In this document: piece after piece, positions 33,342 to 45,517 of the stretch
Layout: every line of letters begins with the position of its first letter
How positions within the stretch are numbered: position 1 is the first letter of the stretch
From: Jacaranda mimosifolia
Lineage: Eukaryota > Streptophyta > Magnoliopsida > Lamiales > Bignoniaceae
Reading direction: 5' to 3'
NCBI GenBank assembly: GCA_018894105.1
Contig: CM032131.1
Location: forward strand, 7,962,501-8,026,500
DNA length: 64,000 nucleotides
Translations under genes and position numbers: made by a program
The notes under the pieces: generated by a model
What the model saw: only the letters and a program-made list of their open reading frames with translations
Databases searched by the model: none
Told to the model about the DNA's origin: nothing

Positions 33342-35683
33342 AATTCATGGATGATCTTTGACCGAGTTTCATCATTACACACTATAGACACTTTTCGATA
33401 GCATGGCTACTAAACTTTTGTCTAGAGAAATGCATGTAGTTATTCGCAAATTGAGATATCAACTTGGATGTAGCATATGGGATATGCTCCAAAATAAATG
33501 AACAAACATAATTTCTGCATCATAAAATGATTTCGTCCTTCAGTAAATATTATCATGCATAAAAAATCTACAAGAATTGAAAAACTCATACGAGGAAAAA
33601 GAGAAACTGAAGCAATAATGTAAACATTTTATGATAAATTTTGCTCAAAGGGACTAATATCAATGCCTTACAAAGATTTGAACTATTAAAAAAAATGAAA
33701 GAATGAAATAGATAAAGACCATTATTCATGAAAAAAAATAATAAAAGACTGGTCACTCCATAGGTTGGGAAAGGACCAGTGCTTGTGAATGAAAAACATA
33801 AATCATTCAGGAAGATAAATGCTGAGTGTGGCTAATTTTTAATTTGTGTGTGTGTGTGTGTCATGGTACAAAACAATTTAATTAATAAATTAAAAGTTGT
33901 TAGTAGTAAAGATCAATATCTTAGCAAAAAGTGCGAAAATTATACCATCAATTACTCATATGGACTAAAAATTAAAAATGGGTAATTATATATTTCAATG
34001 GCTTGAGTACCCAAATACATCTTCAGCAAGCAAAAGTGCGTTTGCTGAAATCTCTACAACCAAAAATTCCCTAAGCTCTCGAGTACAATAGTTGATGTAA
34101 AGTTGTGGAACAAAGCATTGATGTTGATGCATTGCAATAACAGCACAATACTTTACAACAGCAAGCAAAATGAACTGGAAATGTAATATTTAGGGTAAAA
34201 TAAGAGTTTAATGGCTTATGTAAAACAAGAAAAAATTGTGCCTATTAAAGAGAACACCTGCTACTATCCAACTGAATGTGGCTTTTCTCTTCTACGTTAA
34301 CCATATGATTCTTGAGAACAAGATCTCAAAGAAGTTCAAATATGTTATTGTGTAATAATGTATAGTTATGCCAAAGATGTTTAGACTATTCATTTTTAAT
34401 ATTTTGCAAACTAAAGGTTGACAAATAATAACCAAAGTAAGATAATTGATGAGAGCTTTTTTTTTTTTTTTACCTTGGATAATAGTTGTTATAAGGCATT
34501 TTCTTATCTTATACTTGGAATATGTTGGCGCCAAGATAATTTTGTAACATTCGAATGACAGAGGACCCTATTTTATAGTTGATAGAATCAAAATATTTAA
34601 GAACTGATCAAGCCTGGCGTATTTCTACCAATAGCAAAAATTATAAAATAAAGAGTTTGTAGTACCCAAGCAAATACCAACCACGTCATTTTCAACTAGT
34701 TTTGTGCTACATTAAGAAGAAAATACATTTAGAATTCCAAAAGCAAGATTCTATCACTAAATTTAAGAAACTACAAAAAGAAAAGTTACCCAAATGGCCT
34801 TGCAAGACCTTCTCATTTGTTGCCCAACACCCATGACGACTTGGTGTGTCCAATTAACTGCATACAAGATACAAAACACAACATTTAGTAACAACAATGA
34901 ATCTATCCACAAGTGATTAATGTACATTGTAAGAAAACACAAAGAAGCCTATTCACCTTGATATAAATAACATTCCATAGACTCGCAAACAGTTTGCAAC
35001 ATGATGCTTGCCAATTTTTAAAATAAGCTGACCAACTCTCATCATCCAAATAATACGCATGTCAAAAAAATAAAATTACAACTGCAAAAATGGACAGAAA
35101 TTATCCTTTTTGTTGAACAAATTTGGGACTAACTAAATACATAAAGTAGTGTCCATATTACCAAAAAGAGATGCTCTTGAATTAGCCAAAGTATATACAA
35201 TAACGGAGTCTCATTAATTACCCTCCGCTCAAATATATGTGAGCTTCTAATACAAATTGGGAAAAAAGAAAAAATAATATCAAAATATACTTTTAGTTAT
35301 CTTTTTTATTCTACTATCATTTATTATTTCCTTATTGTCAGCTTGCTCAAATCCAAAAAACTAGGGGTGGCCATTTTCAACATGACACAATAACTCAACA
35401 CGAGTTCGACAAGAAAAAATTATGGTTCAGCCAACCCATTTTGGGTTCGAGTCCAATAAGATCAACACGAATAAGAATGAAGAAAATGGGTTGGGTTGAG
35501 TTGAGTTGAATTTCAGGATACACGAATAATCAAAAATTTGATTTTGGATCACACAACAACCCGAACCCACATGAACCAACTTGGCCTAACTCGAATTAAA
35601 TAAATAAAATTTAAATTTTTTAGGAGTAAAAATAAAAAATAACAAAATAAAACTTGAAATAACTACAAGAAAACAAGGTTTTA

Positions 35684-36020
35684 GTGATTGAATTTTTGTA
35701 ACTGATCAAATCGATCACTATTAGTGACCGACTAGTGACTGATTAAATGTAAAACTTGGGTGCACTTTTTGACAAAATTGTGACTGATTAGTGACTGAAT
35801 TTGTAATTAAAACTACGCTGGTCACCATTCGGTCACTAAGGTTGTGACCGACATTTATTCAGTCACAAAGTAGTCACAAGTTAACAAACTTAATTAGTTT
35901 CAGTCACAAGTCAGTCACAAATACCTATCAGTCACTGATTTAATCAGTCATGAGATGATGTCAGTCACAAATTATTGAGTCAAATATCAGTCACTAATTG
36001 GTCACTAGTTGTGACTGATT
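35684..36020. repeat. TE6 left subterminal repeat array
   Basis: Many copies, in both orientations, of the core (T/C)AGTCAC(T/A)A and GTGAC(T/C)GA, for example GTGACCGACTAGTGACTGA, spaced about 10-25 bp. In CACTA elements such arrays are the binding sites of the element's DNA-binding protein. Confidence 0.85.
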
Positions 36021-36190
36021 TTTTATTACAAATTCATCTCAAATTTATACTTGTAAACTTAGTTTATGATTATTATTTTGGACATAAAAAATTATTTTTC
36101 TGAGAAGTTTTGAACACTTCTTGAAAAAAAATATTTTTTTCGACATGAAAATTTATCTTTTTAAGGAGGTTTTAATAATTTTTTTTAGTG

Positions 36191-36917
36191 TTTTCGGAAC
36201 CGGACCAGACCGGTAACGGGAGACCAATCTGGTCCGGTTCAAGCATAAAAATTGGTGACTGATTGGATGGATCAAGACCGGTCAAAACTGACCAAAAATT
36301 GGTTAAACCGGTACCGATTCGACTGATTTTTGATTGGGTCACTTATTTTTCTTTTTTCTTTTTCTGAAAATTTAAAAATTATTTTTAAAAAAAATGAAGA
36401 ATTTAAAAAAAAAATTATGAGTTGAAAGATGATGATTAAAGATTTTAGACATATAACTTTTTAAAACATGAATTTATTTCTTAAAATTTAATAAAGTGGT
36501 AGTTATATGTGAATACTTATGTTTAATTTGTTGTTTTATTGTGTTTAATCTCTCTTAAATTATGTTGAATATCTAGCGTGGAAGAATTTATTTTTACTTA
36601 CAATTGAAGTATGAAATGAATTTTTACTTAAACTAATGTGAAACATTATTTTTTATTTATTTATAGTTGACTAATTGTGAAATAATTTTTTTTTACCCTA
36701 AAAAATGTACTTAAAAATAAGTAAGTTGAAATGTTTTCAAATAATATTCTTTCTATATCATTGGAAGTTTTATTTTTGGTTAACATTAAAATATTATATA
36801 TATTTATAAAATTAATTATAATTATTACATCATTATGGTGTCATACCGACCGAACCAATGGTCGAACCAATTGAACCAGTAACATCGTCAGTTCTTGGTC
36901 CGGTCCAATTTTGAAAA
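36191..36917. mobile_element. TE7: small hAT-like MITE nested in TE6
   Basis: The imperfect inverted ends TTTTCGGAACCGGACC (36191) and GGTCCGGTCCAATTTTGAAAA (to 36917), followed inward by more ACCGGT/GGTTCGGTC-type sequence, match a widespread plant non-autonomous hAT type. The 727 bp between are AT-rich and non-coding. Eight-base flanks (TTTTAGTG, TATTGATT) do not match well, so the duplication has decayed or the boundary is off by a few bases. Confidence 0.65.
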
Positions 36918-39900
36918 TATTGATTTTTTTAAATAATTGCAGTAGAAAATTTTTAAAAACTAAGTTAATTCAGAAAGAAATAATTTAATAAAATTACTTT
37001 ATGGTTCACTAGACAATACAAAGTTAATTCTAAATATAATGACAAAATTTAGAGAAAATCACTAGAAACTCTTTAAAATAATTTTTTGATTGAAAATTTC
37101 ACAAAATTATTTTTATTAAAGAACCTCCTTCTATAGATTTTTTTATTCCAGAGAGCCCAATTATTAACATTTACTTTAATTTTGGAGAAATTACCATTAT
37201 TTTTCTATATTATGATTTTTAATTAATATTTAATTTTTCAAAAATAATTTTTTTAGCTACATTTACTTATTTATACTGTAAAACTTTATAAAATTATTTT
37301 ATAAATTTTAAAACTTTAACCTTTTTGTTTAAGTTATTTGATTCTAAAATCAAAGTTTTCTTTATTATAATCTATTAAATTTTTTTATTTATTAAAATAC
37401 TTTTTATATGATATTGTATCAAACTTTGTTATGTCTTAGATTGACTATATGTTAAAAATAATTTGTGAAATGATAAAAATTATAAGTTTTTATAAAAGAA
37501 AATATTAGTCAAAAGAAAATATTAATAAAAAATATAAATTATAAATAATTAGTGAAAAGAAAATTAGTAATGAAAAAAAGTCCTCACAAAATAACAAATT
37601 AAATATTTTGCCAAGTGTCTCCAATCTTTTCCCTCGTATTATTTCTTTTCTTTTCATTTGCCTTCAAATTTTTGTAGTGAAAATTTTTTCCCTCCATAAA
37701 TATTATTAATATTAATTAGAAAATTTCTAAAAAGAAATTCCTCACTCTATTCAGAAGGGTTTCATTTCTCTTCTTTCTACCATGTGCCATTTCTCTCCCT
37801 TTCTCCTCCGCGTCATTTCCCCCATTTTTCCCTTAGAATTTTATATGTTGGTGTTTAGGGTATAATGAAGACTTTCACAGGGAAAATTAGAGTATAAGGG
37901 AAGAATTACTCGTTGGTTTTTTCTTCGCATTTTTGTGGATTTCATTTTGTTATTGTAGTTAGGGAAATTGTTCTTGAGGGTGCCTACCAATTGTTTGATG
38001 AAATGTGTGTACACATTTTTTTCTTAGCTATTTGCTCAAGACGACTAGAACTCTAGCAGTTGGCGTGAGCTGTTCTTTGCACTCTTCTTTTGGATTGTGC
38101 GAAATTGAACGAGTCCTAGTAAACAAATCTTTCTTTAAACTCTGCTATCTTAACATTTTCTAACTTCTGTAAATATGATTTTCCTAAGTTTATTTTCCCA
38201 TTTTATGGCCAGCTTCATTTTCTTTTTCTTTCCTTGATATAATATGTTGCATTAGTATATTGTTACTGATTATTGTGTTGAAGTAATGTCTTTTGTGTTA
38301 GATTTTTCTATTTTATTTAATTTTTCTCTAAGCAGATATTTCCAAATAAATTTGACAAATTTATAAAAAGAAAATAAAAAAGTTGATGTTGATTTGTTGA
38401 GTGCATTGCCATGACTTTGTAAGTTGGTATTTCTATGGAAATCCAACTATTAATTACTAATTGAACGTTAGTGTAGAATAGAAATCAAAGATCTTAGTAG
38501 AACAAGTTAAATGACTGCCGAGATTGTTGTGAATGTGAGGACTCAATTTATAGTGCTAGTGTATATCATTATCATATTCCAACTCAACTACCCTTAATTT
38601 GTGTGAATGATATGACCTCACAAGTAATATAGTTAGTAGTAGATGATGAGTAATGAGGAGGGACCATATCAATAATATGCTCAACTTATGGGCACGTGAC
38701 GGTTGAGATTATTCGTAAACTCTTCAGGCTTGACTTTCTGCTTAGTAATTGTTCTTCACTCAATTACTTATTTTAATGTATTAATATACGTGCACTTTTT
38801 GCAAGTATTTTGTAATGTTTTATCCATGTAAAGATTCTGTAATAGTAGTAGACCTCAGATTGTCTGAACTGATGATGAACTTTTCATATGTTTGCTTAGG
38901 GCAAAGTGCTAATATAATGAATGGTGTGTTAATTCTTGGCTGGAATGTCTGTCTCTCTTGCAAGACAAAGATATTTTTGTAAACTGGGATGAGGTCTGGC
39001 TAGGCATCATGCTATTAGCTGCAACTAATGGTTTGAACCTTTGGGATAAAGATTCAATGCCTACTGCTTTCAACAGTATTGATATTCTCCCTTAAAATGA
39101 CAACCATCCACACCAATCACAAGCAAAACCAAGTTTTAGAGCTTGAGCAGACACCAGACCTATCAAATCTTAGATTCTCAAGTCCTTTCATATTTCTTTT
39201 TGGATGACACTTAACCTTTTGCTCAAATCTCTTTGAAAGCTAACTGGATTTGAGATTCTTAACATGATACGTCTATCAACAATTGTGGTTAGAGTACCAT
39301 ATGTTATCCGATCAGAAATCAACACTTATTTTCTATTTTCATTGGATGTATTCTCTACTTACTCATTCGATGCATGGTTAGAGTAACCTCTTATCTTATC
39401 CTTTTTTTACCAATTTAACAAACATGTGTTTTCAATTAGCAAATCCATATTACTTCTATTTATGTGTTTTCTGTGAACCAAAATACATAATCCCTCTTGG
39501 GCCACTACTCTAAGTGCTTTTTCTGCCCTCTTTCATTCATTCACATATTCTTTCTTTCTGATTTGATATTAAACTTAGTTTTTTAAGGTTAAATGTCTGG
39601 GGGAGTTATTTATTTCATATTTGTTTGTTGTTTCTTTTCTTGAATTAAAAATCTTTTTGTTGGATTGTTTGAAGTGTCTGGTGAGACAATTTGGGATGTA
39701 AGGATAAGGAAATGACAATACACAAGGGGGTTGGAGAATGTGTGATATGTGAACAGAAGAAACGTTTTCTTTTTCTCTTTTGAAATTTTTTTACTAGTGT
39801 GAAATGTGGACAGAAACTGTATAGCTTCATGATCTTTTCATGCTGTAATTTTTTGTATAAATTTGATACTTTGTCATTGCTTTTGTTTCTTTGAATGGAT

Positions 39901-40347
39901 GTTGATGTCAAATGGATTCTTCATACATACCCCATTGTCCTACTTGAAAGTTTGTTTCATTTTTATGAATTGTTCTTTCTCCTTGGCAATACATTTTGGA
40001 AAATGTCAATCTGTCAAATTCTTGCATGTGTATCTATTTGGATAATTCAACACTATAGATCACCATCCCAAAAAATAGTAGTATATAATCATGATATGGA
40101 GAAAGTTTAAAGGGAAAAAAAATAATGCAATAAATAGCAACCATATCTTGAATAAATCTCAATAAAATAGTAAAAATAACAAAGCAGAAAAGCAAATACA
40201 ATTTGTTAACCACTTTATAGAAAGCAAAACCATACATTTTGCAAATTTTATTTAAATTCGAATATTAAACTCTATATATAAAGTGAAGACAATACTACTT
40301 AATTAATTATTTACTTAATAATTATTAGGTTATTATTTTCTTGCAGG
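36918..40347 (+). other. TE6 internal region without recognised genes
   Basis: About 3.4 kb of AT-rich sequence inside TE6. A pyrimidine-rich stretch with TTTCTCTCCCTTTCTCCTCC near 37790-37810 could be transcription leader. No TNPD/Transposase_21-like frame is recognised on either strand; open frames at 39645-40237 are short and not protein-like. Confidence 0.45.
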
Positions 40348-41310
40348 ATGACTACTGGAGGAAAGGGATCCATTGGGAGGTATAAAGGTAGAGGTCGGGG
40401 GCGAGGTGCATCTGGACAGCAGAGGTTGACTCCTTAGAAGTTCCACCCCTGGAGTTGGAGATGGGGATGTCGATGGAGATGGAGGATAGTCCTAGTCAAT
40501 ATGGTGAAGATGTCCCTATTACTCAAATTCAAGAGAGAGAATCAAGTGAGGGCCCAAGTACTTCTATGTCAACATTGAGAGGAGCTAGCCATGGGGATCA
40601 TGCACCAAATAATCCCAACACCCGACCATGGATCCAACCTTCTTTTAACAACTATGGTTTATTGATATTTATTGGAAGTTGAATATCTAAGTGAAATTTA
40701 CTTGATCTACTTTATCCATAAATATATTATGTTCTCTTATATATACGTACGTACTTAAATATAATAAATGTGTGTACCTTTGTGTTTATACATCATTTTT
40801 GTGTTCTTGAGGTTATAGCAACATGACTTCTTCAAATTTATATATAGGAAGCATATGAAGATAAATATTCTCAAACTCATGGCTCTAATCCAACTCCTGA
40901 TGCAATGTTCAATACTAGTATGTGGGTTGAAGCATGCGGTGGTCCAAACAATGAAAGAATATATGGGTTTGGGAATACTTTCCATGCAAGAGAAATAGTA
41001 GGAGGTCTTAGTTCATCTCAATTTGGGGTGTCCGTTCAGTTAATAAAGATGTTTTGCAAAGTGCCTTAAAGAAGCTTGTTGATGAACAATTGACACAAGA
41101 AAGAGAACAAATGGCAAAACAAAGAGAGGTGGCAGCTGTTAGAGAGACTTCTTTAATTGAAGAATGATGAAGGATGTTTCAGGAGTTAAAAAAGAGGGAT
41201 GAGCAATTAATTGTAGACTCAAGAAAAGCGAAGATGCTTTACTGGCGACTTTGACAAAACTGATCGAAAAGATTGACAAAGCCGCAAATGGTGGAGAAAA
41301 GAAATAGGTT
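40348..41310 (+). pseudogene. TE6 TNPA/PTTA-like (Transposase_24) protein, decayed
   Basis: It starts with ATG 40348 after a TTCTTGCAG acceptor: a basic RG-rich N-terminus (GRYKGRGRGRGASGQQR), then a stop and frame change. An acidic Met/Glu-rich stretch and a Ser-rich segment run to 40645. After a short intron (acceptor TATATAG near 40847) comes the conserved block SNPTPDAMFNTSMWVEACGG then NERIYGFGNTFHAREI, typical of plant transposase PTTA/En-Spm proteins. A frameshift leads to a coiled coil, LVDEQLTQEREQMAKQREV, then stops. In related elements this protein binds subterminal repeats. Two or more frameshifts make it non-functional. Confidence 0.7.
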
Positions 41311-41569
41311 GTATATGAAATTGTAGTGCGGTGATGAACGCTAAGTCAATTGCTTCTTTCATGCTTGATTTATGTTTTGAGACCTGAGAACTTATTATCT
41401 TTGTTACGGTTTAAATATATGAATTGTGGTATTTGATGCAAATCTTGTTAGATTAATTTGTTAGAGAAAATTGTTTTGTACTGCACTCTTTTTTTATTAG
41501 ATTGATGCTATTGTAATCAGGTGAACAAATTATTTGAAAATGGATAAAATATTTGCATTGTTCATATTG

Positions 41570-42030
41570 ATTTGTGACAAATTAGCAACTGAAAATTCCA
41601 TCACGAAACAATGATTGAACTTTTAGTAAGCATTAGTGACTGAGTGACTAAACTTTCAGTCACTAAATAGTGACGGATCTGTGATGGAATGTAAAAAAAA
41701 ATCAACTATTAAAATGGTTAGTCAGTCACAAATTGGTCATGAATAGTGACTGAATGCTCGGTCACAAAGTGTGACTGAATATTCAGTCACATTTCGGTCA
41801 CTATTTGTGACCGATTCATAGGAAATTGACTTAATAAGTAAAGCAAAATTGTGACCAAAATTTAAAAGATTGTGACGGAATATTCGGTCACTAATTTGTG
41901 ACCAAAGTAAAATTAGTGACTTACAAGATTAGTGACGAGGGTTTTTTTTACCGCAAAATTCGGTCACAATATCCATTTACTGACTGATTTTGCTTATTTA
42001 GTGACTGATTATTTAGTCACTAAAGCCCTT
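41570..42030. repeat. TE6 right subterminal repeat array
   Basis: The mirror of the left array, with repeated TCAGTCAC, CGGTCACAA, GTGACTGAAT and GTGACCGA elements. The density and motif match 35684-36020, which supports these being the two ends of one transposon. Confidence 0.85.
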
Positions 42031-42918
42031 TATTTTTGTAGTATAATGATTATTTTTTGGTATCCAAGCGAACATGAAAGTTATTCTGCAAAGACTTGAC
42101 AAAACACTACTTTGACTATTGAATTGTCCTATAAATTTTTCTTAGGCCTTATGCAATGTAAGATTTTGCATATATAAATAGATAGGAATTCTTTCTATTG
42201 AGAAGTTATAAAAAAATTAAAAGACTCAAACAAGTTTTTATGATAAATTGTGTGTTCAATTAAAATACTTATTTATTTATTTGCTTGATGATATATTTTA
42301 TTGATTTATGGGCTGCTTAATTGAATCAATATAAAGTAAAGAAATAATGTCATTTTAAGAAGTTAAAAGAGACAATTTGACTGATACAAAAGATACAAAA
42401 ATTAAAGAGAGTGGGTGAATAAAAACTTGAAAAAGTATGCTATTTTTAAAAATAAGTTACTTTGTGATTTCAATATTTTTATCGTGTTGATAGATACTAT
42501 AAAATAAAATGAACAAAAAGTCCTAAAATCAATATATTATGTGGTTCAGTTAAATTTTTTTTAGAAAGCTACTATCGTGTATTTATTATGAGAAATTTGT
42601 ACTCCTATTTTAATTTATTAATGATTAAGAATAGATAAAATTAAAAACAAAAATACCAAAAACTTCCAAAAAATTAAAATAAAATTTTGAAATAATTATT
42701 TTAAATCAAATTGGCATGTTGGATTGTGTGAATTTGAGTTGGCGAGTTGACCTAATAATAATCAGGTCGATCCGAACCTAATCTGATACGATTCAGGTTG
42801 GGTTGAGCATTTTCAGGTTGTCATTAGGTTGGATTAGGTTAGGATTGAAGAAATTAATGTTATACCCCTACTTCAACGCAACCCGAACCCACCCGATCCA
42901 CTCAAATTGCCACCCCTA

Positions 42919-45517
42919 CGAAAAACCCATTAAACAGGAAATCGAAATGTTACAAACAACGAGAAGAAGAATCTATAGTGGTACCAATAGAGGCACAATG
43001 ATTGCTCACTACCCAACGCTTCCTTTCGAGTTTACCTAAGAAAAGTTTGAAGTTTTAGAACCCACAATGACCAAGTTACACAACTACCAGATCAACTCAG
43101 ACCAATCCAAGAATTATGAGCAAAACCCATTGGAAAAATGAAAATCAAAACCCATGAAAAGAAAAAAAAAAAAAAAAAAAAAGGACAATCTAAGTGTTGT
43201 GAACAAAATTCATGAAAAAAGAAAGAAAGAAAAGATGAAATCTCTATGAAGAAACTTAAATATTTTTAGAATTACCAGATAATGTTTATATTGATGGTTC
43301 TAGAAATGATTTTCAGCTATCTTTGAATGGCCCCTTCATCAAGCCTTAAATTATGACTATCTTTCTTCAGCAAATTAAATGAAAAAAAGATGTACACGAT
43401 AAACTAAGAGATGGAGAAGATGTATGATAGGACGTAGGATAAATAATAGGCTTTTCAATGGAGTGAGTGGGCTTATCAGAGGTGGGTACGTTTTTTAAGC
43501 TCATCGTTTTTTTGGTTAAAAAAATTAAAAAATTAATCTTTCTGTACCCATTCTACAAGAAGATAAAATAAGAAACAAGTATCACAACAAAAAGTACAAC
43601 TTTATAAAGCATGATAATGCAAAACGACATCGTTTTATCATAAAGAATCCACTTCCTTCTAACCACAAAATGAAAATAATATCACAACCAAAGGATGCAC
43701 AATGACATTGTTTAAAAAGAGAACAAAAAAATTAAAAGAAAATTTGCCACAGAAAAAACGAAGCATGCCATCTATTCTTTCAATCATGTGAGTGGGTCCC
43801 ACTATAGTCAACTAACTGAAAAACAAAAGAACAAACAAACTATGCAGCACAAGGTACGACCCAATCTAGATGCAAAAAACCACAAGAATAAAAGTATTAA
43901 AAAAAAAGAAAAAGCCATCCACTATTTTTTCTTCCAACTAATCTAGTGGGCATAAGAAGCATAAAGTACAACTTTACAAAGCAACCAAAAATTCAAATGG
44001 CGATGTTCCATGCGAGAAAAAAAAATAAAAAATAAGAAATAGCCCACGCACCATTGCGGTGAACTCATGCGTATCGGTGCTTATTATATATACTAATATA
44101 AATATATATATTCGTACACAATAATGTGCATGTGTGTGCGAGAAAGGGTTGTCTATAAAACATAAATTATGTATGGAAGTATATACCAAAAACAAAGCCA
44201 AGTAAACTCGAAGTGGTAATTGTATGTATATATATATATATATATATAACAAAGCTAGGTTACTTCTATTTCTTTTTGTCATATCAACATTCTTATATAA
44301 TATACGATCAACTAAAATAAATATAAAAAACTACAATTTTTTTAACTCATTATTTAATTTTTGTAAATACTACACACACACACACACATATATATATATC
44401 TTATATGTATGTACCTTTTTATATTGATTTTGAAAAATCAAGTTCTAATAAGTTTATAAATATATATCTCATAATTAATGATATTTGTCAAGTCTCCTTT
44501 AATTTTGGTTGATATAATCATAATTTAGGTTTAATTAATAATATTATTCATTTTCTTAATCTTGTTTCTTTGTTGTATTTTTAACCTATTTAGCCATATT
44601 AATGTAGTGGAACTATTCTTAAAAATAATTTCGAATAAAACATATGAAATCCTTATTAGTTTTCCTACATAAACCATTCAATCAAGCTAAATTATAATTA
44701 GATTGTTACACCTATTTTTTCATAAATTTTCATTCTATGTCAATATATTTCTATATATAATATAAATCACATAAACAATTATTTAAATATATATATATAT
44801 ATAAGCTACATTAATTTATTTTAACATAATTTCCTATTTAATTTTGGTAAATGGTCAATATATATATGTATGTATTACATGGATAAATTACTTTCATTCC
44901 TTCTCCTGGCCATGTAATATTTTCATATGTGACATTCTACCACAATTGTTTTAATATAAAAGATTATACTAATAATTGTTCGTAACCGTTGTTTGGTTTT
45001 GGCATACGAAGGCTTTCAAATAACAAATCAATCAAAACAGAATATTTCCTATATTACAGAATGGTTGTCGATTATAGTGTTAATCCAATAAATATAAGCG
45101 TAGGTGCTAACTTTTTATTAAAAATTGTCTTTTTAATAAGTGATTTAGTTTAGTATTCCCTTCTTGAAATACTTAAAAGATATTGTACCCTTTTTAAACA
45201 ATTGGTGCATATATGTAGATTGATAGTTTTTAATACTTACATCATATATGTATATTGAATTGTGAATATTAATTTTTTTTCTCATTATTCCAAAGATTAT
45301 TCTTAATATTTTTTTTTTCTGTAGGCAAATATGAAGATTTGTAGGGAATGGTGTTGAACTCTAAGAATGTTTGAGCTGGTGGCATATAAATCATATTCAT
45401 AAGAATTTTGTTACATTTTACTTATTTCAACAATTAAAAATTGTATTCTATAAAAATTTTAATTTTTTTTTTCAAATTAGTGTATTTTACGTAATAGTTA
45501 TAAAAAAAATGTCAATA
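42919..45517. other. AT-rich spacer with simple repeats
   Basis: No gene recognised. It contains an A21 run (43162-43182), a (TA)n tract (44227-44248), a (CA)n-(TA)n compound microsatellite (44371-44399) and a (TA)n near 44790. A short plus-strand frame after an acceptor-like TATTTTTAG reads LPDNVYIDGSRNDFQLSLNG (about 43271-43330). It is possibly an old exon but unassignable. Confidence 0.4.

Larger units (their letters stand above)
27266..35006 (-). pseudogene. Pumilio (PUF-domain) RNA-binding protein, pseudogene interrupted by TE4
   Basis: Pumilio proteins bind mRNA 3' UTRs through eight alpha-helical repeats. On the minus strand, GT-AG-bounded exons are approximately 35006-34957, 34857-34790, 34567-34474, 34324-34258, 33514-27840 (split by TE4 at 33341-27924) and 27388-27266. 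Splice phases join consistently. The best-matching block is NYVCSFILEHIPYATSKLIS, then FSRQKFSSHAIEKCL, then CNDETRSKIIHEFF, FEQLL, DVHTNFVVQTA and NSLVDATESDEAISRNSP. These correspond to repeats 6-8 and the C-terminus of plant PUMs. The N-terminal exons are weaker. Damage: a frameshift after KCL (in-frame TAG at 33384-33382), a TAG replacing the expected Gln of FEQLLQD (27897-27895), the TE4 insertion, and an eroded C-terminus. Upstream repeats are missing or unrecognised, possibly displaced by the hAT element at 35362. Confidence 0.8.
35662..42042 (+). mobile_element. TE6: CACTA (En/Spm)-like transposon nested in TE5
   Basis: The ends are ACTACAAGAAAACAAGG (35662) and the inverted ...TATTTTTGTAGT (to 42042), flanked by the 3-bp duplication ATA (35659-35661 and 42043-42045). 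Imperfect terminal repeats continue for about 35 bp (TTTAGTGA on both sides). Dense subterminal repeats of GTGACTGA/TCAGTCAC follow at both ends, as in CACTA elements, where they bind the TNPA-type protein. A TNPA/PTTA-like decayed gene lies near the right end. No TNPD-type transposase is recognised, so the element is probably non-autonomous or degraded. The canonical outermost C of CACTA is absent at both ends. Confidence 0.8.
35362..42918. mobile_element. TE5: non-autonomous hAT transposon carrying a nested CACTA-like element
   Basis: Terminal inverted repeats TAGGGGTGGC (35362) and GCCACCCCTA (ending 42918) extend imperfectly a few bases inward. They are flanked by an 8-bp target duplication CAAAAAAC (35354-35361) / CGAAAAAC (42919-42926), one mismatch. 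An 8-bp duplication and the TAGGGGTG-type end fit hAT. Own sequence is only about 300 bp on the left and 875 bp on the right, with repeated AACCCGAACCCAC / GGTTGGGTTGAG segments near both ends. No hAT transposase is present. It lies just upstream of the Pumilio exons. Confidence 0.82.

Noticed and set aside
35217..35245. CCCTCCGCTCAAATATATGTGAG resembling a Stowaway MITE end
   Set aside because: No matching inverted end or TA duplication is visible nearby, so it is too weak to call.
43974..44427. Open frames over TA/CA microsatellites
   Set aside because: Repeated Tyr-Ile residues come directly from (TA)n; they are not coding.
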